DNA of 64,000 nt from Dyadobacter sandarakinus (GCF_016894445.1 NZ_CP056775.1:682001-746000); one strand, 5' to 3'. Positions 1 to 10,452 are shown, counted from the stretch's first letter. Notes: generated by a model not told the origin, from the letters alone. Numbers and translations are program-made.

Positions 1-1958
1 AAAACTGGCTGCATTTTGATAAACATATTGCTGGAAGGCAGCCTGCCGGCAGGTTTGACTATGCTGCGGCGGAGCACTTGCCGGTCGGCATTTACCATGC
101 AACATTGAGGGTGAGCTCGGGAGAATTGACCAGTGCATTGTTTTCCGTGCAGATTAACGTAGTCGATGGTAACCGGCCGTATGTGGTTTCGTCCACACCG
201 CTGAACGGCACAGCACGCATCAGCCTTAAGTCAGCCAGTATTGCGGCGAACAACCTGCATATTCCTGCCAAAAAAGGTATAAAAGGGGGTGTAAACAATA
301 CAACCATCACGAATCGTACGGTAATGCTCCTGAAACTGGTGGATTCAAAGTTTTATCCGATCCGCGGCACCGTGCAGGGAACCGGCGGAGGCGACGTGAT
401 CAGCTTTACACCTACGCGGGAGCTTGAACCGAATACGATTTATAAATTCGTGATTACCAGGGGTGTCAAATCGTATGCAGGAGCTCCTTTTGCACCTTAC
501 GAGGCTACTTTTACCACCGACGAGGCCATCATTGATTCCAGCAGCATGCTGCGTGCGGAATTTACACGAGTACCTATCCCAGGGACACGTAATAAAAAAT
601 ACACTTCGCTTACAATCGGGCCCGACGGGAAGTTCTATGCCCTGCGGCTCGACGGGCTGATCGACCAGTTTACGTTTGATCATAAAACCGGCTTGCTGAC
701 CGGTCTGAGGGTAATCAAAACCCTGGTAAGCAGGTACGGACTGCGCTCCGCAATCGGGATGGCCTTTGATCCGGAATCTACTCCTGAAAACCTGATCCTA
801 TGGGTTTCCCACTCCTCGGCCGGGATGTCCATGGCACCCGCATTTGACGGCAATATTTCCAGGCTGGAAGGTTCGAGTCTGCAGCGGGAGCAGCTGATGA
901 TTACAAATCTGCCACGCTCCAAACGCGATCACATGATCAACGGACTGGCATTCGGGCCGGACGGTGCATTGTACATGAGCCAGGGCAGCAATAGTTCGGC
1001 CGGTCTGTACGATGCCGACTGGCAGCGGCACGAGAGTCTGCTGGCAGGTACGGTTTTACGGCTTGACAAAGCGAAGCTCAGGTCATTCAACCTTCCGCTC
1101 GATGTAAAGACAACATCAAACCAGCGGGCCGTAAACCAGGCTCCGAAGGTAGCGCCTACCATGTCCGATGGTACTTACAACCCCTATGGAAGCAAGGCGC
1201 CAGTCACCATTTTTGCCTCGGGCGTGCGGAATGCATACGACTTGCTGTGGCACTCCAATGGGCAGCTGTACCTCCCCACAAACGGTTCGGGCGGTGGCGG
1301 TAATTCCCCGGCATCCGTGGCAGGCACCCGCAGGCCTGATGGTACATTTTACACCGGGCCGCGCATTCCTGTGACCACCAACATACAGGTGCAGCACGAC
1401 TGGCTTTTCCGGATCAATCCGAACCTGCCTGTGGGCTACTTTGGCCACCCGAATCCGATGCGCGGAGAGTATGTCCTCAATCGTGGGCCGGAGGACAATT
1501 CGCTGTACCTGCCGTCCGTCAAAGCAGATAAAAATTACCGCACAGGCTATGATCTTGGATTGAACAAGTCGCCCAACGGTGTGATTGAATATAAAAGCAA
1601 TGCATTCCGGGGAGCGTTGCAGGGCAAGATTCTGGTATGCCGGTTCTCGGGCGGAGGCGACATTATTGTGCTGGAACCGGGTTCAATCAAGAACACGCAC
1701 CAGAAAGGCGATGACGGTATTTACGATATTATAAAAGTGCATTCGGGCTCGGGCAATAATGGTCTTGTCGGCATGTCGGGCTTTGGGAATCCATTGGATA
1801 TTGTTGAAGATACGCTCAATGGTAACCTCTATGTGATCGAACATAACTGGAACGACAGTCCTAATCTCTCTGCCCAGATCACGCTGCTCCGCGTAAAAGA
1901 AGGTCCTGAACCAGCGCCGCTTGCCAAAGAGGCTGCAGGCAAAAACAAGAAGAAATAA
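1..1958 (+). CDS. Secreted Ig-like / glucose-sorbosone dehydrogenase-like beta-propeller protein (5' truncated)
   Basis: The reading frame is open at base 3, so this is the C-terminal ~650 residues of a larger protein whose start lies outside the window. The first ~150 visible residues look like bacterial Ig-like folds: one end of a domain, then a Big_5-type domain ending in a FTTDE-like strand. From about residue 180 the sequence has repeated GPDGxxY/GxxFDPE strands typical of the six-bladed propeller of soluble glucose/sorbosone dehydrogenases (for example LAFGPDGALYMSQ). The end is lysine-rich (NKKK) with no T9SS sorting domain. A strong terminator follows 34 bp after the stop. An extracellular or periplasmic sugar-binding or sugar-oxidising role is inferred from the fold; quinone binding cannot be judged by eye. 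Confidence 0.75.
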   Translation, partial: NWLHFDKHIAGRQPAGRFDYAAAEHLPVGIYHATLRVSSGELTSALFSVQINVVDGNRPYVVSSTPLNGTARISLKSASIAANNLHIPAKKGIKGGVNNTTITNRTVMLLKLVDSKFYPIRGTVQGTGGGDVISFTPTRELEPNTIYKFVITRGVKSYAGAPFAPYEATFTTDEAIIDSSSMLRAEFTRVPIPGTRNKKYTSLTIGPDGKFYALRLDGLIDQFTFDHKTGLLTGLRVIKTLVSRYGLRSAIGMAFDPESTPENLILWVSHSSAGMSMAPAFDGNISRLEGSSLQREQLMITNLPRSKRDHMINGLAFGPDGALYMSQGSNSSAGLYDADWQRHESLLAGTVLRLDKAKLRSFNLPLDVKTTSNQRAVNQAPKVAPTMSDGTYNPYGSKAPVTIFASGVRNAYDLLWHSNGQLYLPTNGSGGGGNSPASVAGTRRPDGTFYTGPRIPVTTNIQVQHDWLFRINPNLPVGYFGHPNPMRGEYVLNRGPEDNSLYLPSVKADKNYRTGYDLGLNKSPNGVIEYKSNAFRGALQGKILVCRFSGGGDIIVLEPGSIKNTHQKGDDGIYDIIKVHSGSGNNGLVGMSGFGNPLDIVEDTLNGNLYVIEHNWNDSPNLSAQITLLRVKEGPEPAPLAKEAAGKNKKK

Positions 1959-1991
1959 ACTGATTTACTTCACCTTGCTAAAAAGGTGCTG

Positions 1992-2029
1992 AGCCCGGTG
2001 CATACGATGTGCCGGGCTTTTTGTTTTTG
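1992..2029 (+). terminator. Rho-independent terminator of the first gene
   Basis: AGCCCGG pairs with CCGGGCT and the stem continues with TGCAT/ATGTG (two wobble pairs), giving 12 bp around a 3-nt loop, followed by TTTTTGTTTTTG. Its position shows that upstream in-frame starts of the next gene (1986) cannot be used. Confidence 0.88.
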
Positions 2030-2147
2030 TATACAAAAAAGAATGCTGCACAGGCCTGTAAAGCTCAGAATTGCTGGTGAAGGCATAGTTATTGCGAACA
2101 AGGTTTTGCTCAACCGGGCAATGCTGTTTTACTCAAAATACAAGATC

Positions 2148-3515
2148 ATGCAGGATAACGAAAAGCTGCTCCATTCATCAACAGACCCAATTTCAGAAGA
2201 AACAATCTCCCAGCCGATCACCCGCAAAGGCTTCCTGTCGCTCAGTGGCAGGTATGCAGCGCTGGGTGCCGTAAGCGGGATAGGCCTTGCAGGCAGTACT
2301 TCGCACGACGCATTTGCGCAGGCGGTGAAGCCGGTTTCTCCCCCCGCGCGAATCCCGTCAGATCCCCAGGAGCCCATTGTGCTCGAAGCCTGGAAGTCGC
2401 AGTACGATCAGGCTTCGGCTCCGGTACCCACTCTCTTGCCGCCGGACAAACGTATAGGTTACGCCGTGGTAGGCCTGGGGCACCTTTCACTTGAGCAGAT
2501 CATTCCGGCCCTCGGAGGATGTAAAAAGTCGAAGCTTGCCGCACTGGTAAGCGGTAGTCCTGAAAAGATGAAGCGTGTGGCAGAAATGTACGGGGTTACA
2601 CCACAAAACTGTTACAGCTACGAAAATTACGATAAACTGAAAGACAACAAGGAAGTGGATGTCATCTACATCGTACTTCCGAACGGGCTTCATAAAGAAT
2701 TCGTGGTGCGGGGAGCTGCTACCGGCAAACACATTCTGTGTGAAAAACCAATGGCCAATACAGCCGAAGAATGCAGGGAGATGATCGCCGCCTGCAACAA
2801 AGCAGGCGTGAAGCTGATGGTTGCCTACCGGATCCAGTTTCAGCCCCATAACCGGAAGCTGCGGGAGCTGGTGCAGAAAAAGGAACTGGGCGAACCCAAG
2901 TTTGTGGAAGCATCCAATTGCCAGAGCAGTGCCAATCCCGATCACTGGCGCCATAAGCTGAAACTAGCCGGAGGCGGGGCCCTGCCGGATATCGGGCTTT
3001 ACTGCCTGAACACGACACGCTTTGTGCTCGGACAGGAGCCTGAGGAAGTATTTGCCTATCAATACAGCACGCCGGGAAATGCGCTGTTTAAAGAAGTGGA
3101 GGAAGTGATGTCGTGGCAGATGAGATTCCCGGGAGGAATAATTGCAAATTGCTCCACCCACTACAACGTTCATGAAAGCCGGCATTATCGTGTGCTTTGT
3201 GAAAAAGGATGGGCCAATATGGACAAAGCGTATGCTTACAAAGGTCAGTCGCTGTCCCGTGCCAAGGCCGATGGCAAAATGGAACTGCATGAGAATATCG
3301 GTCTTGCGGAAGTAGACCAGTTTGCAACCGAAATAGATCATTTTTCAGGTTGTATCCTGGATAACAAGCAGCCATTCACGCCAGGTGAAGAAGGCTTGCA
3401 GGACCACATTATCATGGAAGCAATCTACAAATCGGCGCGTGAAGGCAAGCCTGTAAAACTCGCCAAAGAGAACCCGCTGGCCGGGAAAAAGGGACCGGAG
3501 CCGGAGGAAGGATAG
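2148..3515 (+). CDS. Gfo/Idh/MocA family oxidoreductase, exported
   Basis: The product is about 455 residues and resembles glucose-fructose oxidoreductase-like NAD(P)-dependent dehydrogenases. An N-terminal export segment (TRKGFLSL, then a hydrophobic stretch ending near AFAQ) resembles a Tat signal with RK in place of RR, fitting family members that are exported with bound cofactor. The Rossmann strand is YAVVGLGHLS and the family motif is CEKPMA, followed by YRIQFQPHN. DIGLYCLN is in the usual catalytic/substrate region. The frame is open upstream to 1986, but that part overlaps a terminator; ATG 2148 is preferred and ATG 2121 is possible. Substrate unknown; a sugar or cyclitol is inferred. 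Confidence 0.85.
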   Translation: MQDNEKLLHSSTDPISEETISQPITRKGFLSLSGRYAALGAVSGIGLAGSTSHDAFAQAVKPVSPPARIPSDPQEPIVLEAWKSQYDQASAPVPTLLPPDKRIGYAVVGLGHLSLEQIIPALGGCKKSKLAALVSGSPEKMKRVAEMYGVTPQNCYSYENYDKLKDNKEVDVIYIVLPNGLHKEFVVRGAATGKHILCEKPMANTAEECREMIAACNKAGVKLMVAYRIQFQPHNRKLRELVQKKELGEPKFVEASNCQSSANPDHWRHKLKLAGGGALPDIGLYCLNTTRFVLGQEPEEVFAYQYSTPGNALFKEVEEVMSWQMRFPGGIIANCSTHYNVHESRHYRVLCEKGWANMDKAYAYKGQSLSRAKADGKMELHENIGLAEVDQFATEIDHFSGCILDNKQPFTPGEEGLQDHIIMEAIYKSAREGKPVKLAKENPLAGKKGPEPEEG

Positions 3516-3680
3516 GAGGAGAAAAGTTTGAACAAATTGCCGGCATCATTGTTGGTGCCGGTTAATAAGTTTAGTTGATATCTTATTTAAAGTATTGGCA
3601 AGGGCAACTGTCTATTAGTAAATAGGTGGTAATTTAATGCCGCTTGTTGCTGTTTTTTAATTAACCTATCAATGTGTTTC

Positions 3681-5060
3681 ATGAGAAAAACTTTCCTATC
3701 CGTTATTTTTGTTCTACTCAGCATTTCATCTTTTGCACAACTTTGCTCACCTCCAGCATTCCAAAGTCAGGAACAAATCAACAATTTCCGGAGCAATTAT
3801 CGTGGTTGCCGCCTTATCAATGGCAGCCTGACTATTTCAGGTACAAACGTAACAAATCTTGACAGTCTTAAGTCTTTACAAGGTGTTCTGGGCGACTTTA
3901 CATTGGCTAGTACAGGAATTGTCAATAATATGTCGGGCCTTTCAAATCTTGCTTTTATCAATGGTTATATCAACATAATCGATAATCCATTACTGGTGAC
4001 ACTTGATGGTCTCGACAATTTGTCAAATGTGCCTGTTCAGTTGCGGGTTGTTGGAAATAATTCACTTACCAGCATTGCGGCCCTCAAAAACGTAAAAGGC
4101 GTTTCATTTTTTCTATCTGTTGGTGCAAACGCAAAGCTGGAAACGCTTACCGGATTGGAGGGGATCAGCTCGATTGGAGGAGAAGTATCCATTGCATTGA
4201 ACAACAGCCTTAAAAACGTAGACGCCTTAAACGGAATCTCTTACATACCCAATTATCTGTATATTTCAAATAATCCGTCTCTTACAAGTGTGACAGGACT
4301 GAGTAATCTTTCCTTTGTGGGTAATTACCTGCAAATGGATAATAATGCAAGTATAACCACACTTTCGGGTCTTGAAAATCTTGCTAATGCTCCGAACTAC
4401 ATGGCATTTACTAACTCGCCGAAGCTATCATTCTGTGCCGTAAGAAGTGTCTGCCTTCGTGCGATATCAGGAAGCATTGCAATTTACGGCAATGCGCCGG
4501 GTTGTTCTTCACGCGAAGAAATTGCGGCTGCATCTGAGTGCAGGCCACTACCTGTAACGCTTCAAAGTTTTACAGGAAAGCACGTATCTGAGGGGAATCT
4601 AATTACTTGGAATACGTCGCAGGAATATAATAATGAAGGATTCGAGTTGATGCGTAGTGCAGATGCGGTAAGTTTTGAAACCATAGCCTACATCAAAGGA
4701 AATGGAACAAGCTCTATGAAACACGAATATTCATTTACGGATACAAACAGGGCCGCAATTACCTATTATCGTTTGAAGCAGATCGACTCTGATGGAAAAT
4801 TTACAATGTCTCGGACCATTGCTGTCAGGGCTGAATTGGACCGCATGAAAACAATCGCATATCCAAATCCGGTAAGGGGCGAGCTTTTTATCGATGCATC
4901 CGACCTGAATCAACCTTACAGTCTGCACAATGAAGCAGGTAATCTCTTACGGGAAGCAGTAACAATCCCTACCAATGGAATCAATACGAGCACACTGCAA
5001 AACGGTACCTACATTCTTACAGTTGGGAAGGAAAAGATTAAAGTAGTTGTTGCTAACTGA
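3681..5060 (+). CDS. Leucine-rich-repeat-like secreted protein with T9SS sorting domain
   Basis: The product is 459 residues. It starts with a signal peptide (MRKTFLSV, hydrophobic core, SSFAQ). Residues ~50-260 contain about nine irregular 22-25-residue repeats of the form L.GL.NLS.V...L.I..N.sLt, like bacterial receptor-L-domain/LRR proteins. A Cys-containing cap follows (FCAVRSVCL). Residues ~285-390 form an Fn3-like domain (PLPVTLQSFTGK, ITWNTSQEYNNEGFEL, YYRLKQID) that normally precedes the type A T9SS sorting domain, seen here as YPNPVRGELF through to the end. It is expected to be exported by T9SS and anchored or released at the surface. ATG 3672 is an alternative start; MRKTF is better placed for the signal peptide. 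The gene is AT-richer than its neighbours. Ligand unknown. Confidence 0.85.
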   Translation: MRKTFLSVIFVLLSISSFAQLCSPPAFQSQEQINNFRSNYRGCRLINGSLTISGTNVTNLDSLKSLQGVLGDFTLASTGIVNNMSGLSNLAFINGYINIIDNPLLVTLDGLDNLSNVPVQLRVVGNNSLTSIAALKNVKGVSFFLSVGANAKLETLTGLEGISSIGGEVSIALNNSLKNVDALNGISYIPNYLYISNNPSLTSVTGLSNLSFVGNYLQMDNNASITTLSGLENLANAPNYMAFTNSPKLSFCAVRSVCLRAISGSIAIYGNAPGCSSREEIAAASECRPLPVTLQSFTGKHVSEGNLITWNTSQEYNNEGFELMRSADAVSFETIAYIKGNGTSSMKHEYSFTDTNRAAITYYRLKQIDSDGKFTMSRTIAVRAELDRMKTIAYPNPVRGELFIDASDLNQPYSLHNEAGNLLREAVTIPTNGINTSTLQNGTYILTVGKEKIKVVVAN

Positions 5061-5276
5061 AGTAACAAGGGTAAATTCTTGCAATAATAGTAACGTGATG
5101 AGGAATGTCTATTATGGCATATAGCACAACCTCAGCAGTTTAATAACTGGGAGCAATGTTCTGCTACGCATATTAGGTCCGTTCAAGTTGATCGTAATGC
5201 AAGTATTCAGAGTGGCAGCTACTTCTATGTATTGTCGCACGTATTTGCTATTTTAGTGAAAAAGCTTGACTGATAT

Positions 5277-5810
5277 ATGAAAACACTATCCCGGTGGTTG
5301 GGGCTGCTGCTGCTGGCAGCGCCGGTTACAGGCTGCGATGAAGGGCTGGACGAAGCCCCAGGACAAGAGGTTTTTTTTGAAGTAAATCATGCCAATGGTG
5401 CCTGGGGAAGTCAGTACAAGGGCTTCCTGATTGATAAGGACGGCCACATCAGAAAATACAATGATGCGGGGATGGCTTCCGGGCTGAAAGGAAGTATGCC
5501 GCTCACAAGCCGGGAGCTGGATGAAAAGCTTGCAGCAATGGTACTTGCACCGGAAACAATCGCATCGGGTGATCTTAATACATGGGTTTCCCGGATCGGG
5601 GCAATTGCAGATACGGCTTACTCCAAGCCCGTACGCGCCGGAGCCGATGCGGGTATTACGCGCTACTATGCTTACCGCTACGATCAGGCCAAAGCACAAT
5701 ATACCGCAGTACTTCTCAGACAATCCGGGGACGAATTGATCGACAGCAGGGATGAGGCTGCATTGCAGATCGCCGATTGGCTCAAAGGTGTTTCCGGCAA
5801 GATCTATTAG
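5277..5810 (+). CDS. Small predicted lipoprotein, function unknown
   Basis: The product is 177 residues with a signal sequence and a lipobox-like end (LLLAAPVTGC, Cys20), so it is probably a lipid-anchored periplasmic or outer-membrane protein. The mature part reads like a small soluble domain with FEVNHANGAWGSQYKGFLID near the start. I do not recognise a family. It ends 20 bp before a bidirectional terminator that it shares with the convergent metallopeptidase gene. The 216 bp upstream show no other gene and no clear promoter. Confidence 0.75.
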   Translation: MKTLSRWLGLLLLAAPVTGCDEGLDEAPGQEVFFEVNHANGAWGSQYKGFLIDKDGHIRKYNDAGMASGLKGSMPLTSRELDEKLAAMVLAPETIASGDLNTWVSRIGAIADTAYSKPVRAGADAGITRYYAYRYDQAKAQYTAVLLRQSGDELIDSRDEAALQIADWLKGVSGKIY

Positions 5811-5830
5811 ATTTTTAAAGCAGTACAAAC

Positions 5831-5862
5831 AAAAATGGTCAGCCCGGAAGCTGACCATTTTT
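5831..5862. terminator. Bidirectional terminator
   Basis: A perfect 13-bp stem (AAAAATGGTCAGC / GCTGACCATTTTT) with a 6-nt CCGGAA loop. The A-start and T-end make it work on both strands; it sits between the convergent lipoprotein and M4 peptidase genes. Confidence 0.92.
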
Positions 5863-5877
5863 ATTGTCTTATAGTTT

Positions 5878-8800
5878 TTAATATTTGAAAACAGTGCGAC
5901 TGTATGAATGTTTGTCCCCCGTAACCTTGATCTGGTAGTTGCCGGAAGGCAGCTTGCTCAGGTCTACACTGAATTTTCCATTGACAGCCTTTGCCTTTTT
6001 TCGTACCACAACTTCCTGGCCGGCTGTATTCAGCACCTGGATGTCGGCCTGCGTAACCGATGCTTCGGGTACTTCCAGCGTGAGCAGGGACTGTACCGGG
6101 TTAGGGAAAAACCGCAGCTCACCCGCCAGCTCAGGATCGATTGCCACCAGCTGACTGTATGCAAACTGTCCGTCCGTATCCACCTGTTTGAGGCGGTAGT
6201 AGCTGGTGCCATCCGCGTAAGGAGCATCTGTAAACCGGTAATCTTTTCTGGCCGTAGCATTGCCGATACCTGCAACCCGTCCGATTTCTGTAAAGTCGCG
6301 TCCATTCAACGTTCTCTCCACCGCAAAATAATCATTGTTGGTTTCCGAGGTTGTCGACCAGGTGAGCAGGTTCCCTTCCGGCGTATGCTTGCCCGTGAAG
6401 GCGATCAACGTAACAGGCAGCGGGCCGGCAGGAGGTGAGTCCGACAAACCGAAACCTGAAAACCCGGTATCGAATGTTGCCGTAAATGCATAATCCGTTT
6501 CAAATGCAGTCCGGGTCCTGACGGAAGCATAAGCCGTTTTCTGCGAGCTTCCTGCACTGATGTTCCCTTCGGTTTTACCCATTGAGTTGATATTGCTGCC
6601 TTTGAACGTCGGAAGTTCCGCTCCTTTGTAATACAGCGTTATCTCGTACCTGCCATTCGGATTATTGGTCGTAGGAGTTACTTTGAATGTTTTTCTGGTA
6701 ATATGATAAGAGCCGACCCATGATGTTGCATCCTTACCGGCCCGGTCTACTGCCACCGCGGTACATCCGTAATTGTGTGAGGTCAGGTTCTTGATTTTAG
6801 CCATCAGATCACCGGTTTGGGGATCGTAAAATACAGCTGTTTCATTTGGACCAAGATATTCGACAGCTGCCGTCGTTGTATTCACCGCCGTCTGGATGCT
6901 GTTGGAGTTAGTGGCAGTGAGCCTGATGTTGTCAATAGCCCACCAGTAATCCCATCTTGACACAAACCTGAACCGCACCTTCATGTTCACATTGGCATAT
7001 TCATCAGGAATCGCGATCGATTCGGAAGCTGCCTGAAAGTTCAGCAAATCGCCTGCATTCGGTGTTTTCTGATCCTGCTTGAAGACGGTCCGCCATACGG
7101 ATCCATCCCATACATCAACAGTACCCTGCTCATTGAAACCACCATCATAGGGCAGCCAGGCCTGATCAAACGTGATCACCATGTTTTTCTTCCCGGCCGT
7201 ATTCACGGCAGGCGATTCAATGATCTCATCCATCTGAATGGACGCCTGTATGGTTGTATTTGAGTTCACAAAAAGGAAACCCGGACCCGACGGATCCAAA
7301 CCCGCATCACTGAAACTGGAGACTGTCCAGGTATGCTGCGAGTTGCCCCCATTGATAATAGACCAGCCCGACCGTCCATTGTTGAAATCGGCAGAAAGCA
7401 GCTCTTCGGTGTAGTTACCCGGTTCCAGGTCATCGTCGGTGATCGTGACCAGGCAGGTTTGCATGGAGTCCGCAGCATACGCGTCACCCCCGTTCGCATT
7501 GATCGAGTAGGAGAGATTAATCGTTTCAGGTCCTTCGACGTAAGCATCATTGTAAACCCTGACGGTCACATTCTTGCTCAATGCACCATTTTCCAGTGTG
7601 ATCGACGCAGGCGAAATGGTATAATCACCGTTTTGGCCCTGCTTTGCTGTACCTGTCGGTGTCTTGAATGTAATTGTCACCGGCTTGCTCGGCGCCTTGT
7701 CTATCTGCACGGCGATGGTTTTGTCAACATAGCTCACACACGCGGCACCGGGTGTAGTGGCCTGGCCTTCGTCAATGTAAACCCTGTCAGTTGCAAAATG
7801 AACAGCCGGTGTGACCGAGCAGGAGTAAACCCGTATGTCATCCACATACCAGCCAAGCTGTCCGCCGCAGCCGTCGGTGCCAAGTTCAAAGCGGAACTGG
7901 ATATTGTCGCCCGGATTAAGCCCTATGGCGCTCAGGTCAATCTGACTTTGTCCCCAGCTTCCTTTTACACTTCCCTCATCCTGTCCCGAGAAGGCTGCCT
8001 GGCCTGCCAGCGGATTATCATTTCCCGTGGCTACACCACTGATCACGTTGTTATAGCCATTTGCGGTAAATGCACCTTTGGGCAGCAGCTTGTAACTTGC
8101 ACCATTGATGGAATACTTGATGTTACCTCCATCCCAGAACTCCTCAATTGCTATGTAGTGGTCAAATGCCATGCGAAGCGTACCTGCCGTAGTGGCCGGA
8201 ATGTTGATCACCGGGCTTTGAAGCCGGATCACACCGTTCTGGAAAGATTCCTGGCAATCGCCTCCCGGGAAGTCGGCACCGTAAGCCACCTTTCCGGTAC
8301 GTCCGTCGGTAGCATTGGCGACAGTCCAGTTTCTGGCAGTCCAGCTGGTAGACGAACTTTGATTGGAAACGGTAAACTTACCAAGTCCATCCTCAAAATC
8401 TTCAAAGAAGATGGCCAGGTTTTCATTAGCACCTTCGCAGAGCGATGCAACCGGTTTCAGCAAAGGTCTGAACCCGCAGCTTACTTCCGAGCGCATTTCT
8501 GTAGCAAGCATTACCCTGCTGAGCTGTACCACGTCGGAAGAAGTAATGATCGAGCCTGAGTTACCAGCGGCACCCGTCTTCGTGGTTAAAGAGCGGAGGT
8601 TGATGCCGACCAGCGAGGTAGCGGCAGCTTCCAGTATGTCGGCCTGCGCCGCAAAGTCGGTGGTTGCTGTCATGTACTGCGACTGCGCCAGCCAGAATAT
8701 GTGTGCTGCTTTGGTCAGTCCGATGCCCCGGATGGTCTGACCGTTGAACGTTCCGCCGTCAACCAGCAATGCATAGGCATGGTTGAGGATGCCACTGTTG

Positions 8801-10098
8801 ATGTGTACACCGCCTTCGTCATCGTCTGCACACCAGTACAAAGGATCCGAAACCTTGCCCGGACTGCCGAAGCAATTTGGATTCCACATGTCGCGGAGGG
8901 CACCATTGAATGCAGTCGCTTTTTCTCCCACCTGCCAGCGTGCCGAGCTGCCGCATGCCGTACGTGCGCTGTTGCTTTCACCTTCATCAAAAAACTCGTT
9001 GAGCTGATCTACGGTCTCTCCCCATATATCGGAATAAGCTTCATTTAGGGCACCGGGCTGCCAGCCGTAGATGAGCCCGCTGGTGTACTCGGTGTATGCA
9101 TGCGCCCATTCGTGAGCCACCACGTCGTCGGTCGCCAGGCCATCGCAGTAGTTTGCCGTGACTCCGTTCCAGTTTGCATTCGGGCACTCAATATCGGGGT
9201 TGTTGTTGATCGTGACCATCATGGCATCCTGCCCGTCATAGGAGATCCGGCCAAAGGTATTTTTCATCAGATTGTAAATAAACCCTGCTGACCGCACTTC
9301 CGACTCCTGCCAGATGGTGAGGGCTCCCGGAAGTGCATTGCCTTCCTGCCACACGAGCGTTTCGCTGCTTACTGTTTCTTCGTACAGCTTCCTGTTGATG
9401 GAGTGGGTGCCTGTGAACTTTTCGATCACATCGCCCGTATGCGCATCGATATAAACAAACTCACGTACGCTGAAACCATCGCGCACTTCCACTTCGTAAG
9501 CCAGGTGCCTGGAACCATTATAGCCCTGTGCCAGTCCCTTCTGGAAAATATACAACGCGGTCCGGTAAGCTTTCAGCGGGTATTTGGGCCGCGACGGCTT
9601 TTCGGTGCCCAGCGACTTGATGGCCAGTGACTCTGCCTCGTGCTGAGCCAGGGTAGGAACCGGATTTACCTTGATCTCGGGAATAAAGTTGCCATTTACC
9701 GAAGTCAGGTTCAGGGCGGTATTGTAGTGAAACCGCAGCAGTCCGTCAAACACCGGAACACCCTTGTAGGTTTGCTGAAGTGTCACATTCTCGAATCCAT
9801 ATACGTCACGCCGCTGTTCCTTGAAGCGGTGTCCGTCCTGACCAGCCCGGAGGCCGTAAAGGCGTGTATTCTGGTTCAGGAAGTTAATGGATTTCTGCTG
9901 AACGTCCGTTCCGCTTACTGGGAATGCCCGGCCAGCCGGAAACCGGAGTATGCTTAATGCACTGGTAGCTTTGTCGACGGTGGCTGATGAGCCGGTTTGG
10001 CTGCTGAAATTCTCGATTTCTCCTTTAATTGCATCCTGAGCCATTGAAGAACCTACGCCTGCGAGGTACATACAGGCAATAAGTAAAGAATGTTTCAT
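5878..10098 (-). CDS. M4 (thermolysin-like) metallopeptidase with Calx-beta and T9SS sorting domains
   Basis: The product is 1406 residues from ATG 10098, which begins a clear signal peptide (MKHSLLIACMYLAG...MAQ); in-frame codons further upstream are non-coding in character. Order: FTP/PepSY-type propeptide (~50-230), M4 catalytic domain (~235-530), a MAM/jelly-roll-like (choice-of-anchor J) domain (~575-790), a Calx-beta domain (~795-900), a second jelly-roll-like domain (~905-1075), and a type A T9SS sorting domain at the end (FFPNPVQSLLTLEVPE). Zinc ligands are H329 and H333 (HEWAH) and E353 (NEAYSD), with catalytic E330; the 24-residue H-to-E spacing equals thermolysin. VHINSG carries the likely transition-state His432. 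It is a surface or secreted protease, probably for protein scavenging. Confidence 0.95.
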   Translation of the reverse strand: MKHSLLIACMYLAGVGSSMAQDAIKGEIENFSSQTGSSATVDKATSALSILRFPAGRAFPVSGTDVQQKSINFLNQNTRLYGLRAGQDGHRFKEQRRDVYGFENVTLQQTYKGVPVFDGLLRFHYNTALNLTSVNGNFIPEIKVNPVPTLAQHEAESLAIKSLGTEKPSRPKYPLKAYRTALYIFQKGLAQGYNGSRHLAYEVEVRDGFSVREFVYIDAHTGDVIEKFTGTHSINRKLYEETVSSETLVWQEGNALPGALTIWQESEVRSAGFIYNLMKNTFGRISYDGQDAMMVTINNNPDIECPNANWNGVTANYCDGLATDDVVAHEWAHAYTEYTSGLIYGWQPGALNEAYSDIWGETVDQLNEFFDEGESNSARTACGSSARWQVGEKATAFNGALRDMWNPNCFGSPGKVSDPLYWCADDDEGGVHINSGILNHAYALLVDGGTFNGQTIRGIGLTKAAHIFWLAQSQYMTATTDFAAQADILEAAATSLVGINLRSLTTKTGAAGNSGSIITSSDVVQLSRVMLATEMRSEVSCGFRPLLKPVASLCEGANENLAIFFEDFEDGLGKFTVSNQSSSTSWTARNWTVANATDGRTGKVAYGADFPGGDCQESFQNGVIRLQSPVINIPATTAGTLRMAFDHYIAIEEFWDGGNIKYSINGASYKLLPKGAFTANGYNNVISGVATGNDNPLAGQAAFSGQDEGSVKGSWGQSQIDLSAIGLNPGDNIQFRFELGTDGCGGQLGWYVDDIRVYSCSVTPAVHFATDRVYIDEGQATTPGAACVSYVDKTIAVQIDKAPSKPVTITFKTPTGTAKQGQNGDYTISPASITLENGALSKNVTVRVYNDAYVEGPETINLSYSINANGGDAYAADSMQTCLVTITDDDLEPGNYTEELLSADFNNGRSGWSIINGGNSQHTWTVSSFSDAGLDPSGPGFLFVNSNTTIQASIQMDEIIESPAVNTAGKKNMVITFDQAWLPYDGGFNEQGTVDVWDGSVWRTVFKQDQKTPNAGDLLNFQAASESIAIPDEYANVNMKVRFRFVSRWDYWWAIDNIRLTATNSNSIQTAVNTTTAAVEYLGPNETAVFYDPQTGDLMAKIKNLTSHNYGCTAVAVDRAGKDATSWVGSYHITRKTFKVTPTTNNPNGRYEITLYYKGAELPTFKGSNINSMGKTEGNISAGSSQKTAYASVRTRTAFETDYAFTATFDTGFSGFGLSDSPPAGPLPVTLIAFTGKHTPEGNLLTWSTTSETNNDYFAVERTLNGRDFTEIGRVAGIGNATARKDYRFTDAPYADGTSYYRLKQVDTDGQFAYSQLVAIDPELAGELRFFPNPVQSLLTLEVPEASVTQADIQVLNTAGQEVVVRKKAKAVNGKFSVDLSKLPSGNYQIKVTGDKHSYSRTVFKY

Positions 10099-10452
10099 AC
10101 TATGTTGGTTAGTTAAGTTGACCTGCTGACAAGATAGAAAAATTATGCTGTAACCTAAGCCAATTGTATCAGGCTCAATGTAGATGTAGTTTATGACGTA
10201 CTCATATACGTTTGCTATATGGTTAGAAATAACCGGATTTAACGGCAATAAAATTTGTGCCAGCGCAGTCACAAAAAGTTTGCTGCTGTGCTTCCCTGAA
10301 ATGCTGGTGGTGAACAAGCCTCTTCCTCCCCGACTTCCGGCAGGTTGTCACAGCAGGGTATAGGGTTACATGTTGTAAATCGCGGGTAGCGAACTTCCTG
10401 ACGGATTTTTGCTTACATTGACCATCCAAACCTTTTCACAGCCTGAACCCCC
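10099..10452. other. 354-bp divergent intergenic region
   Basis: It separates the M4 peptidase (minus) from the DUF5009 gene (plus) and should hold both promoters. I see no ORF with coding character, no RNA gene and no clean TTG-N20-TAnnTTTG match. The M4 side is AT-rich. Confidence 0.5.

Noticed and set aside
1986..2147. Longer N-terminus of the Gfo/Idh/MocA protein
   Set aside because: The extra codons overlap the upstream terminator and do not form a signal sequence.
7333..8559. Long open frame (408 codons) on the plus strand inside the M4 peptidase
   Set aside because: Opposite strand of conserved Calx-beta and jelly-roll domains; no start signals or homologous motifs.
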